Source of the DNA: Segatella copri
GTDB taxonomy: Bacteria > Bacteroidota > Bacteroidia > Bacteroidales > Bacteroidaceae
Length of the DNA: 64,000 bases
Assembly: GCF_009495355.1 (NCBI RefSeq)
Contig: NZ_VZAD01000040.1
Span: 1 to 64,000, forward strand
Direction of reading: 5' to 3'
Part shown: one piece after another, positions 17,274 through 25,296 of the stretch
Position numbering within the stretch: position 1 is the stretch's first letter
Layout of the letters: every line of letters starts with the position of its first letter
The notes under the pieces: generated by a model
What the model saw: only the letters and a program-made list of their open reading frames with translations
Database searches by the model: none
Told to the model about the DNA's origin: nothing
Translations under genes and position numbers: made by a program

Positions 17274-20200
17274 ATGAATTACAAAGAAATAATAGAATCA
17301 AGATACAATAGAGATGCATGGCAGCAATTGCTTCATGATATATTCCTTAGCAAAGTGGTCTTCAGGGCTCCTTATGAAGTGAAAGTAAATAGCCATTTTG
17401 CCAAAAAAGCTCTCAAACTGGGCACAATTACATTGTCTGATGAGCAGCAACTAGCTATATATGAAGTTGAATTGTCTGATAAGGTAGATATAGAACGTAA
17501 CAAACGTGGTATTAGAGATATGCTTACTGCAGATTGGCGTCGTATGGGCTATGCTGGTGCCTTCATGTTTTGCTATCGCAAGAACGAGAGCGTGTTGCGT
17601 TTCTCTTATGTCAGCGAAACATGGGGATTCAACAAAAAAGGCGATTATGAAAAGTTGTCTACCAATACTAAGCGATACACCTATCTCCTTGGAGAAGGTC
17701 GCGGATGCCGTACTGCCATTGAGCAGTTTAGTGCACTTAAAGACAGCAAGCAGTCTCTCAGTGATGTTACAGCTGCTTTCTCGGTTGAAGCTCTTACCAA
17801 GCAATTCTATAAGGATTTGTTTGACTGGTATCAATGGGCGGTAGATCCAGCATCAGGTGTATATTTCCCCAACAACACATCAACAGAAGATGATGATCGT
17901 GAGGATATTGAGACTAAAATTATCCGCATGATAACCCGAATTATGTTCGTATGGTTCATCAAGCAAAAAGAACTTGTGCCAAACAAAATCTTTGATATAG
18001 ATTTTCTTGACACAATTCTGAAAGACTTTGATCCCGAAAGTAAGAATGTAGGCAATTATTATAATGCCATTCTTCAGAACTTGTTCTTTGCCACGCTCAA
18101 CCGTGCCATAGAGGACGAGCAGGGTAACAAGCGTCGTTTTGCAACCAATGTGAAGAAAGACATCAAGACTCTTTACCGCTATCCTGAAATGTTCAAAATC
18201 AATGAGGATGAGGTGATAAAGATGTTCTCAGAGGTACCTTTCCTTAATGGTGGTCTGTTTGAGTGTCTTGACAAGACAAAGACTATAGACGGAGTAGAAC
18301 AAGCTTACAACTATGACGGTTTCAGTCGTAATGACAAGAAATTTGCTGACGAACGCTACCGTAATCGTGCTGTGGTGCCGAACATCCTTTTCTTCGATGA
18401 GGAGAGAGGATTGATATCCATACTCAGCCGCTATAATTTTACCATTGAAGAGAACTCGCCTGAAGAGCAGCAAGTTGCACTTGACCCAGAGTTGCTTGGT
18501 AAGGTATTTGAGAACCTATTGGGAGCCTATAACCCAGAAACAAGAGAAACAGCACGCAATCAAAGTGGCTCGTTTTACACTCCACGAGAGATTGTAAACT
18601 ATATGGTGGATGAGAGTCTTATCTCTTATTTGGGTAACACTTCGTTTGTACGTTCACTTTTCTCGCCTGAGTTTAGCTACGACAAGACAAAGGCAGATGA
18701 TTACAAAACCATTTCTGATAAGCTGAAGGCTATCAAGATACTCGACCCAGCTTGTGGTTCGGGAGCATTCCCTATGGGATTGCTCAATCGCATGATAGAC
18801 ATTCTTGGTCATATTTCTCCTGAAGAGAATACTTATGACTTGAAATTATCTATCATTGAAAACTGCATATATGGTAGTGACATTCAGAGTATTGCAGCCC
18901 AAATAACGAAGTTACGATTCTTCATCTCTCTTATCTGCAATTGCGAAAAGGACGCAAACAAGCCAAACTATGGCATTCCTACATTACCAAACCTTGAAAC
19001 GAAGTTTGTAGCTGCGAACTCTTTGATAGCCAAGAAAAGGCAGGCATGTCATAGTCTGTTTGAAAACCCAGAGATAGAGCTGACAAAACAGGCTTTAACG
19101 GAAATTCGCCATGAGCATTTTGCTGCCAAGACTGCAAATCGCAAAAGCACATTACGTCAGAAAGACAAAGAACTTCGTGAGAAGCTTGCTCATTTGCTGG
19201 CTGATGACAACAACTTTGCTCCTGCCGACGCTAAGCAGCTTGCAGAATGGAATCCATACGACCAAAATGCTGTTGCCGATTTCTTTGATCCAGAATGGAT
19301 GTTCGGGGTCAGCGATGGCTTCGATATTGTCATAGGCAATCCACCGTACATTCAGCTTCAGAATGATGGTGGCAAATTGGCAAAATTGTATGCCGATTGC
19401 AATTATAAGACATTTGCACGTACAGGCGATATCTATTGTCTGTTCTACGAACGTGGCCATCAACTTCTGAAGCCTAATGGCCATCTATGCTACATTACTT
19501 CCAACAAGTGGATGCGTGCTGGGTATGGCGAAAAGACACGTGACTTCTTTGCCAAGAATACAAATCCGATGCTCTTGATTGATTTTGCTGGTGTAAAAAT
19601 CTTTGAGAGCGCAACGGTTGACACTAATATTCTTCTCTTTGCCAAAGCCACCAATGAACATAAGACATGGTGTGCCGTCACAAACAAGCAGAACAAAGAT
19701 AGCGTAAAGAATTTGAGCGTTTTCGTGCAGCAGAGCGGGACAGAGTGTGAATTTAGTAACTCTGATTCATGGGTGATTCTTTCGCCTATTGAGCAGAGCA
19801 TCAAGCGAAAAATTGAAGCTGTGGGAACACCGTTGAAGGACTGGGATATCCAAATCAACTACGGCATCAAGACGGGCTATAATGATGCTTTCATTATAGA
19901 CACCGCTAAACGTGATGAAATCCTTGCCAATTGCCAGTCTAAGGACGAGCGCAAACGAACGGCTGAACTTATACGACCGATTCTGCGAGGCAGGGATATC
20001 AAGAGGTATGGATATAACTGGGCAAACTTGTGGTTGATTTATATTCCATGGCATTTTCCTTATCAATTTGACGAGTCTATAAAGGGCGCATCTGATAAGG
20101 CGGAAGAGGCTTTTAAGGAACAATATCCTGCTGTGTATAATCATATGCTTCAGTATAAAGAACCATTGTCTAAGCGCAATAAGGCAGAAACAGGAATACG

Positions 20201-20633
20201 CTATGAATGGTATGCCATGCAACGATGGGGCGCAAAATATTGGGAGGATTTCTCAAAGCCAAAAATAGTCTGGGGAAATTTAAATCTAAAGCCAAGTTAT
20301 GCAATTGTTGAAGACAATAGCTTCATAAATGCGCCATCACCAATGATTGTACCTGCAAGCAGATATTTATTGGCCATCTTAAATTCAAAACTGGCTGATT
20401 ACTTTATTCGACAACTTGGTGTAACTCGCAATGGTGGGTATTTTGAATACAAGCCAATGTTCATAGAACAGCTTCCTGTCCCTCAATGCCTAGATAATTC
20501 TATTCTTAAAGAAATCGATACTAATGTGGCTATTAAAAACGAGAAAATAATAGATACTATTGTGTATTCTTTGTATGGATTAAATGATAAAGAAATACAA
20601 TATATAGAAAAGGGAACACAAGAAAACTATTAA
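17274..20633 (+). CDS. Eco57I-like adenine methyltransferase with invertible specificity domain
   Basis: The protein has 1119 aa. SAM-binding motif I, ILDPACGSGAFPMG, is at about 488-501, and catalytic motif IV, NPPY, at about 689-692, so it is a gamma-type N6-adenine methyltransferase. A TaqI/Eco57I-type target-recognition region runs from about 815 to the end. No nuclease motif is seen, unlike single-chain type IIG enzymes; the upstream PLD-helicase could supply it. Codons 814-822 (LSVFVQQSG) are written in a 25-bp sequence repeated in inverted orientation next to a serine recombinase. Beyond that point the protein exists in a second, silent version at 20953-21831. The present sequence is one of at least two phase states. 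Three consecutive TAA codons end the frame. Confidence 0.9.
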   Translation: MNYKEIIESRYNRDAWQQLLHDIFLSKVVFRAPYEVKVNSHFAKKALKLGTITLSDEQQLAIYEVELSDKVDIERNKRGIRDMLTADWRRMGYAGAFMFCYRKNESVLRFSYVSETWGFNKKGDYEKLSTNTKRYTYLLGEGRGCRTAIEQFSALKDSKQSLSDVTAAFSVEALTKQFYKDLFDWYQWAVDPASGVYFPNNTSTEDDDREDIETKIIRMITRIMFVWFIKQKELVPNKIFDIDFLDTILKDFDPESKNVGNYYNAILQNLFFATLNRAIEDEQGNKRRFATNVKKDIKTLYRYPEMFKINEDEVIKMFSEVPFLNGGLFECLDKTKTIDGVEQAYNYDGFSRNDKKFADERYRNRAVVPNILFFDEERGLISILSRYNFTIEENSPEEQQVALDPELLGKVFENLLGAYNPETRETARNQSGSFYTPREIVNYMVDESLISYLGNTSFVRSLFSPEFSYDKTKADDYKTISDKLKAIKILDPACGSGAFPMGLLNRMIDILGHISPEENTYDLKLSIIENCIYGSDIQSIAAQITKLRFFISLICNCEKDANKPNYGIPTLPNLETKFVAANSLIAKKRQACHSLFENPEIELTKQALTEIRHEHFAAKTANRKSTLRQKDKELREKLAHLLADDNNFAPADAKQLAEWNPYDQNAVADFFDPEWMFGVSDGFDIVIGNPPYIQLQNDGGKLAKLYADCNYKTFARTGDIYCLFYERGHQLLKPNGHLCYITSNKWMRAGYGEKTRDFFAKNTNPMLLIDFAGVKIFESATVDTNILLFAKATNEHKTWCAVTNKQNKDSVKNLSVFVQQSGTECEFSNSDSWVILSPIEQSIKRKIEAVGTPLKDWDIQINYGIKTGYNDAFIIDTAKRDEILANCQSKDERKRTAELIRPILRGRDIKRYGYNWANLWLIYIPWHFPYQFDESIKGASDKAEEAFKEQYPAVYNHMLQYKEPLSKRNKAETGIRYEWYAMQRWGAKYWEDFSKPKIVWGNLNLKPSYAIVEDNSFINAPSPMIVPASRYLLAILNSKLADYFIRQLGVTRNGGYFEYKPMFIEQLPVPQCLDNSILKEIDTNVAIKNEKIIDTIVYSLYGLNDKEIQYIEKGTQENY
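19714..19738 (+). repeat. inverted repeat IR1, left copy (recombination site)
   Basis: This is a 25-bp sequence inside the methyltransferase frame, perfectly repeated in reverse complement at 21806-21830. Flanking bases differ immediately on both sides. The repeat keeps the reading frame in both orientations, as expected of a site used to swap C-terminal domains. Confidence 0.85.
19959..20033 (+). repeat. inverted repeat IR2, left copy (conserved core of specificity domain)
   Basis: These 75 bp match the reverse complement of 21511-21585 at 73 positions, with two adjacent mismatches (20003-20004). The block encodes the shared core TAELIRPILRGRDIKRYGYN. The DNA on both sides is clearly more diverged, so the block stands out as a homologous recombination tract nested inside IR1. 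Confidence 0.8.
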
Positions 20634-20960
20634 TAATAACCAAGTTCAACGTCTATGAATTATGGACAAAATATGGTATACTTAACTGCTTTTTTGAATT
20701 CTTCTATGTTCAAATATTGTTTTCGCGATTCTTTTCCAGAGTTACAATGGGGCACAAGAGAGTTAAGCAAAATCTTTTTCGATAAGATTCCAATAAAGCA
20801 GGTGTCTTTAGAACCAAATGAAGGGTTCAGAAAGATTATTAATTCTATTCAATCAGATTATACAATAGAACAAACGAAATCTATAGATGACATGTTGTTC
20901 GATTTGTATAATCTGACATCAGAAGAACGTAAAATCATTAGTTATATAGAGATTAAGTAA
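20634..20960 (+). pseudogene. distal-half remnant of a third specificity domain
   Basis: It starts in the same frame as the methyltransferase, directly after three tandem TAA codons. The open frame runs to 20960, with an internal ATG at 20655 giving 101 codons. The peptide (YLTAFLNSSMFKYC..., ...KIPIKQV, ...FDLYNLTSEERK) is homologous in layout to the distal halves of the active domain (YLLAILNSKLADYF..., LPVPQ) and the silent one (YVCCVLNSPIGHYL..., IQIPQV). Its own proximal half and core are missing. It is probably a leftover from a past cassette rearrangement; expression is unlikely. Its stop overlaps the stop of the silent cassette on the other strand. Confidence 0.65.
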
Positions 20961-21510
20961 AATTTTCTTCTATATAGCTTTGTTCATCAAGAGATAAGTC
21001 GTATAGCTTAAATATTTTACGACTTATCTCTTTTTCATTAGTGAGTGATTCTCCTTTAATAAGCTCTTCTAAGAGTCTTTTGAAAATCAAGTTCATTTCC
21101 GACCCAACTTGAGGTATTTGTATTGGCTCAATTGCTTGTACACTAACTAGCAAATCACCTGTACCTGTCTTCGGGGCATCTTTAAGCAAATAATGTCCAA
21201 TTGGTGAATTTAATACACAACAGACATATTCAATGTTTATGCCCGTAGCAAAACATGTACTGTCAAGTCCTAAAAAGTCATTATCGCTATAACAGAATCG
21301 AAGTATCGAGCCTACTCTTTTCCAAAGAATTTTTGGCTTAGAAAAATCCTCCAAATAAGCGCAATTCCTAAGGTTATATGGCGTTTCTCCTTTGTCGGCT
21401 CTCTTTGAAATCTTATCCCAATATTGATCAAGATGAGCTTTAACAGCAGGATAGTCCTCAATATGAATACGTTCCAACTTGCCGCGAATACCATTGTGTG
21501 TATTAATTAG

Positions 21511-21585
21511 CCACAAGTTTGCCCAGTTATATCCATACCGTTTGATATCCCTGCCTCGCAGAATCGGTCGTATAAGTTCAGCCGT
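21511..21585 (-). repeat. inverted repeat IR2, right copy
   Basis: This is the silent-cassette partner of 19959-20033, with 73 of 75 bases identical in reverse complement. It encodes the same conserved core of the specificity domain. Confidence 0.8.
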
Positions 21586-21805
21586 CCGTTCACGTTCATC
21601 CTCGGATTGGCAGTTGGCAAGAATCTCTTCACGCTTTTCCGTTGAGATAATAAATGCCTCATTATAACCAGTAAGCACACCACGGTAGATATTTATATCC
21701 CAATCTTTGAGCGGAGTGCCTACGGCTTCTATCTTACGCTTTATGCTCTGTTCTATTGGTGACAATATTACCCAACTGTCGCTATTCGCAAATTCACATA
21801 CAGAA

Positions 21806-21830
21806 CCGCTCTGCTGCACGAAAACGCTCA
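21806..21830 (-). repeat. inverted repeat IR1, right copy
   Basis: This is the perfect 25-bp reverse complement of 19714-19738. It lies three bases beyond the stop codon of the serine recombinase, outside that gene, so inversion would leave the recombinase untouched. Confidence 0.85.
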
Positions 21831-21833
21831 GTT

Positions 21834-22439
21834 CTATTCAGATAAAAAATGCTTGATATAACGATCAAGAGTATTTCTGTCAACCTTACACAGCGTTGCA
21901 ATTTTGCGCTTCGAAACATTCGCTTTAAGCAGTTCTCGAATAAGTGTTTCTTTTCCGTGTAACTTGTATTTCTCGGGAGCACTCTTTCGCCCTTTTGGTC
22001 TGCCAAGTATAACGCCCTCTGCTTTTTTACGCGCCAAAGCTTCCTTGGTTCGCTGACTGATAAGGTTGCGCTCTATCTCGGCAGACAAACCAAAAGCAAA
22101 GGCGAGCACTTTGCTTTGGATGTCGTCACCAAGGCGATAGTTGTCCTTGATAGTCCACACACGACATTCCTTTGTCATGCAAATATTCAGAATCTCCATT
22201 ATCATGAACAAGTTGCGACCAAGGCGGGAAAGCTCAGCACAAATGATGAGATCGTCTTTTTGTACTCGCTTCAGAAGTTTTCCCAGCTCTCGTTTGTTGT
22301 ATGCTTTCGTTCCACTGATGGTTTCCTCAATCCAACCATCAATCACAAGTTTGTTGCGTTCGCAGAATTTGTTGATTTCAAAACGTTGGTTCTCTACTGT
22401 CTGTCTGTCGCTGCTGACTCTAATGTAACCGTAAATCAT
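21834..22439 (-). CDS. serine recombinase (resolvase/invertase), likely DNA invertase
   Basis: This 201-aa small serine recombinase has the N-terminal catalytic domain MIYGYIRVSSDRQ with nucleophile Ser at position 9. ELSRLGRN supplies the catalytic Arg region, and the long E-helix (AEIERNLISQRTKEAL) is present. A C-terminal Hin-type helix-turn-helix (SKRKIATLCKVDRNTLDRYIK) completes it. Length and layout match Hin/Pin/Gin invertases and Tn3-type resolvases. Its position directly beside IR1 supports action on the methyltransferase cassette. Invertases of this type often need an enhancer and a Fis-like factor, which cannot be judged here. It may also be responsible for island mobility. Confidence 0.9.
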   Translation of the reverse strand: MIYGYIRVSSDRQTVENQRFEINKFCERNKLVIDGWIEETISGTKAYNKRELGKLLKRVQKDDLIICAELSRLGRNLFMIMEILNICMTKECRVWTIKDNYRLGDDIQSKVLAFAFGLSAEIERNLISQRTKEALARKKAEGVILGRPKGRKSAPEKYKLHGKETLIRELLKANVSKRKIATLCKVDRNTLDRYIKHFLSE

Positions 22440-22524
22440 AATTATTCATTTGTAAAGTTTAAAATAATAAATAAGCGATTAACAAGCGCATAACAAAGGC
22501 ATAAGAAACAAGGACCCCATAAAC

Positions 22525-22575
22525 GCAAAAAGCGTGCAACTCATTGAGCTGCACGCTTTTGCTTATTATTTATTA
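22525..22575. terminator. strong hairpin between dnaK and the recombinase
   Basis: An 11-bp stem AAAAGCGTGCA/TGCACGCTTTT (22528-22538 with 22550-22560) extends inward through CTC/GAG with one mismatch. It has A/T-rich arms on both sides and lies between the dnaK stop (22594) and the recombinase start (22439). It probably ends dnaK transcription; the T tract on that strand is part of the stem. Confidence 0.65.
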
Positions 22576-22593
22576 TGTATTTACCTTTCGGCA

Positions 22594-22608
22594 TTACTTC
22601 ACCTCCTC
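22594..22608. repeat. 15-bp direct repeat, right copy, at the dnaK 3' end
   Basis: This is the last five codons of dnaK including the stop, identical to 11118-11132. Together the copies delimit 11.5 kb that contain the whole accessory island. Confidence 0.35.
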
Positions 22609-24507
22609 AAAGTCGGCGTCCTGAACATCCTGAGCGCCATCATTAGCACCCTGTGACTGCTGACCGCCCTGAGCACCCTGTGCACCCTGAGGACCTGCCT
22701 GCTGACCACCCTGGTACATCTGCTGAGAAGCAGCCTGCATTACGGTGTTCAAGTTGTTGATGGCAGTATCGATAGCTGCAACATCACCAGCCTTGTGAGC
22801 ATCCTTCAACTGCTGCAATGCCTGCTCGATGCCTGGCTTCTTGTCTGCTGGAATCTTATCACCGTTATCCTTCAAGAAGTTTTCGGTGGTGAAGATCATA
22901 GAGTCTGCCTGGTTCATCTTGTCAATCTTCTCGCGCTCAGCCTTATCAGCAGCAGCGTTCTGCTCTGCCTCAGCCTTCATGCGGTTGATCTCGTCCTCGC
23001 TCAAACCAGATGAAGCCTCGATACGGATGCTCTGCTCCTTACCAGTAGCCTTATCCTTGGCTGATACGTTCAAGATACCGTTGGCATCGATATCGAAGGT
23101 AACCTCAATCTGAGGAACACCACGACGAGCTGGAGCAATACCTGTCAAGTTGAACTGACCGATACTCTTGTTCTGAGCTGCCATTGGACGCTCACCCTGC
23201 AGTACGTGGATAGTTACCTCTGTCTGGTTGTCGGCTGCTGTAGAGAATACCTCGCTCTTCTTACAAGGAATAGTTGTATTAGCATCGATAAGCTTAGTCA
23301 TCACACCACCCATAGTCTCGATACCGAGAGTCAATGGAGTAACGTCGAGCAATACGATGTCGCCAACACCCTCTTCCTTGTTCAGGATGGCACCCTGGAT
23401 AGCTGCACCTACTGCTACTACCTCATCTGGGTTAACACCCTTAGAAGGCTCCTTGCCGAAGTAGTTCTTTACGAGTGTCTGAACGGCTGGGATACGGCTT
23501 GAACCACCAACCAAGATAACCTCGTCGATATCTGATGTAGAGAGCTTAGCGTCACGAACTGCATTCTGGCAAGGTACAAGACAAGCCTGAATCAGGTTGT
23601 GAGCCAACTGCTCAAACTGTGCACGAGTCAAAGTCTTAACCAAGTGCTTTGGCATACCGTCAACGGCTGTGATGTAAGGCAAGTTGATTTCTGTAGATGT
23701 AGAGCTTGACAACTCAATCTTAGCCTTCTCAGCTGCTTCCTTCAAACGCTGCATAGCCATAGGATCCTTGCGGAGATCTACGCCTTCCTCAGCCTTGAAA
23801 CCATCAGCCAACCAGTTGATGATTACCTGATCGAAGTCATCACCACCCAGGTGAGTATCACCATTTGTAGAAAGTACCTCGAATACGCCGCCACCGAACT
23901 CCAAGATAGAGATATCGAATGTACCACCACCCAAGTCGAATACGGCGATCTTCATATCCTTGTTAGCCTTGTCAACGCCATAAGCCAAAGCTGCGGCTGT
24001 AGGCTCATTGACAATACGCTGAACGTTGAGACCTGCAATCTGACCAGCCTCCTTAGTTGCCTGACGCTGTGAGTCAGAGAAGTAAGCAGGAACGGTGATA
24101 ACAGCATCTGTAACCTCCTGTCCGAGATAATCCTCTGCTGTCTTCTTCATCTTCTGGAGAACCATCGCAGAAATCTCCTGTGGAGTATATTTGCGACCCT
24201 CGATTTCAACACGTGGATAACCACCCTCGTTTACTACTGTGTAAGGCATTGCCTCAGCTTCCTTCTGGCTCTGAGCGTATGTCTCACCCATGAAACGCTT
24301 GATAGAATATACAGTGTTCTTAGGGTTTGTGATGGCCTGACGCTTAGCAGGATCACCTACCTTGCGGTCACCATCCTTAACGAAACCTACTACTGATGGA
24401 GTAGTACGCTTACCTTCACTGTTAGCGATTACAACTGGTTCGCTACCTTCGAAAACGGCAACACAACTGTTTGTGGTACCCAAGTCAATTCCAATTACTT
24501 TTCCCAT
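22594..24507 (-). CDS. dnaK: chaperone protein DnaK (Hsp70)
   Basis: This ATP-dependent chaperone has 637 residues, the usual bacterial length. The nucleotide-binding domain opens with [16 protein letters not shown] at about 5-20 and contains [14 protein letters not shown] and [11 protein letters not shown]. The linker [14 protein letters not shown] precedes the substrate-binding domain. The tail is Gly/Gln-rich and ends in EEVK, common in DnaK. grpE and dnaJ are not adjacent, and the gene appears monocistronic. A TATCTTCG at 24581-24588 (minus strand) is one base off the -7 consensus and may be its promoter. Confidence 0.98.
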   Translation of the reverse strand: MGKVIGIDLGTTNSCVAVFEGSEPVVIANSEGKRTTPSVVGFVKDGDRKVGDPAKRQAITNPKNTVYSIKRFMGETYAQSQKEAEAMPYTVVNEGGYPRVEIEGRKYTPQEISAMVLQKMKKTAEDYLGQEVTDAVITVPAYFSDSQRQATKEAGQIAGLNVQRIVNEPTAAALAYGVDKANKDMKIAVFDLGGGTFDISILEFGGGVFEVLSTNGDTHLGGDDFDQVIINWLADGFKAEEGVDLRKDPMAMQRLKEAAEKAKIELSSSTSTEINLPYITAVDGMPKHLVKTLTRAQFEQLAHNLIQACLVPCQNAVRDAKLSTSDIDEVILVGGSSRIPAVQTLVKNYFGKEPSKGVNPDEVVAVGAAIQGAILNKEEGVGDIVLLDVTPLTLGIETMGGVMTKLIDANTTIPCKKSEVFSTAADNQTEVTIHVLQGERPMAAQNKSIGQFNLTGIAPARRGVPQIEVTFDIDANGILNVSAKDKATGKEQSIRIEASSGLSEDEINRMKAEAEQNAAADKAEREKIDKMNQADSMIFTTENFLKDNGDKIPADKKPGIEQALQQLKDAHKAGDVAAIDTAINNLNTVMQAASQQMYQGGQQAGPQGAQGAQGGQQSQGANDGAQDVQDADFEEVK

Positions 24508-24639
24508 AATTATTTTGTTTTTATTTTTTTCGTTATTAATATGTTATAAAATCTCATTAACACCCAGACTGGAAGTTTGCCGAAGATATGCATCTATCGG
24601 GAGCCTCATCTCTAAGTGTTTACGCTACCTATAATAACA

Positions 24640-24674
24640 AAGCGTGTGCCAATGGTAATATTGACACACGCTGG
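24640..24674. terminator. hairpin downstream of the 84-aa gene
   Basis: The stem AGCGTGTG/CACACGCT (about 24651-24658 with 24664-24671) gains a further CAAT/ATTG inside after one mismatch. It lies between dnaK and the 84-aa gene on the same strand, and no strong T run is seen. The rest of the 200-bp gap holds nothing else I can support apart from the weak dnaK -7. Confidence 0.4.
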
Positions 24675-24709
24675 CTGACAAATTGTCATAAGTTGCTATT
24701 TTCTTCTTT

Positions 24710-24964
24710 CTACAACATGCCGTCGAGTTGATTGATGGCATGGCGCATATCTTGCTCGAAAGTAGTATGGTCGAGCAGATAATGCGGAGTGCCATTAGCC
24801 AACAACTGGTAGAGCGCGGGGTTCATCCCATCTACATATTGGCTGATGGCATATTCTATATCATCACGCTGAGTGGGACTGGTGGAATATTCATACACAC
24901 GCAACTTCTGATGGAAGAAGCAATAGGCCGACTCGATGCTGTCCTTGGTGAAATCTATATTCAT
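24710..24964 (-). CDS. hypothetical protein, 84 aa
   Basis: This is a small acidic soluble protein of unknown function (MNIDFTKDSIESAYCFFHQK...). An upstream in-frame ATG exists at 25036, but a good -7 element at 24993-25000 lies between the two, so transcription should start near 24986 and the true start is 24964. The peptide pattern (aromatic, helical, no signal) resembles small conserved Bacteroidales proteins, but I cannot name a family. Confidence 0.65.
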   Translation of the reverse strand: MNIDFTKDSIESAYCFFHQKLRVYEYSTSPTQRDDIEYAISQYVDGMNPALYQLLANGTPHYLLDHTTFEQDMRHAINQLDGML

Positions 24965-24992
24965 TTTGTTTTGACTTTTCGATAACATGATA

Positions 24993-25000
24993 CAAAAGTA
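24993..25000 (-). promoter_or_regulatory. -7 element of the 84-aa gene
   Basis: It reads TACTTTTG on the minus strand, 29 bp before the ATG at 24964. It decides the start codon of the gene. Confidence 0.5.
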
Positions 25001-25152
25001 ACAAGAAAAACCTAAAAAGCCATACTTCCACATCACTTTTTAGGTTTTATTCCATTTTATGAGTTCTGGGAATTTATGGGTCCTGGGGATTTACCTCATA
25101 GGTTATTTATAATATGTGATATTACTGTCAAGTTTCGCACCTTCAGTAGAAA

Positions 25153-25222
25153 AGAAAATCCCAATTAGGGAAAACTTGTCAATCAACTGACAAAATATTT
25201 TTTCCTAACTGGGAATTTCTTT
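25153..25222 (-). terminator. long hairpin terminator after the M16 protease gene
   Basis: A long imperfect stem pairs AATCCCAATTAGGGAAAA with TTTTTTCCTAACTGGGAATT and encloses a second stem TTGTCA/TGACAA. On the minus strand it is followed by a T-rich run (complement of 25147-25158). It ends the five-gene TonB operon. Confidence 0.7.
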
Positions 25223-25296
25223 TTTCTCAACTATAGATAATAGGTTTCCGCATACATATATATATGCAAGAAGCCGAACTATCTTTTTTCTGATCC

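Larger units (their letters stand above)
20953..21831 (-). pseudogene. silent inverted specificity-domain cassette
   Basis: This is a promoterless open frame of about 290 codons, opposite in strand to the methyltransferase and homologous to its C-terminal 306 residues. The start of the domain (WVILSPIEQSIKRKIEAVG) and the core (TAELIRPILRGRDIKRYGYN) are almost identical. The segment from NTHNGIRGKLER onward is unrelated to the active version. It begins in frame with LSVFVQQSG encoded in IR1, so inversion would fuse it directly to the methyltransferase. The GTG at 21819 is not a likely start. Confidence 0.8.

Noticed and set aside
20953..21819. Independent gene starting at GTG 21819
   Set aside because: There is no promoter, the frame continues through the GTG into the inverted repeat, and homology to the methyltransferase C-terminus shows it is a silent cassette.
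21834..22439. Evidence for a transposon (IS607-like) instead of an invertase
   Set aside because: There is no adjacent tnpB or terminal structure; the gene sits exactly beside the inverted repeat of the methyltransferase cassette.
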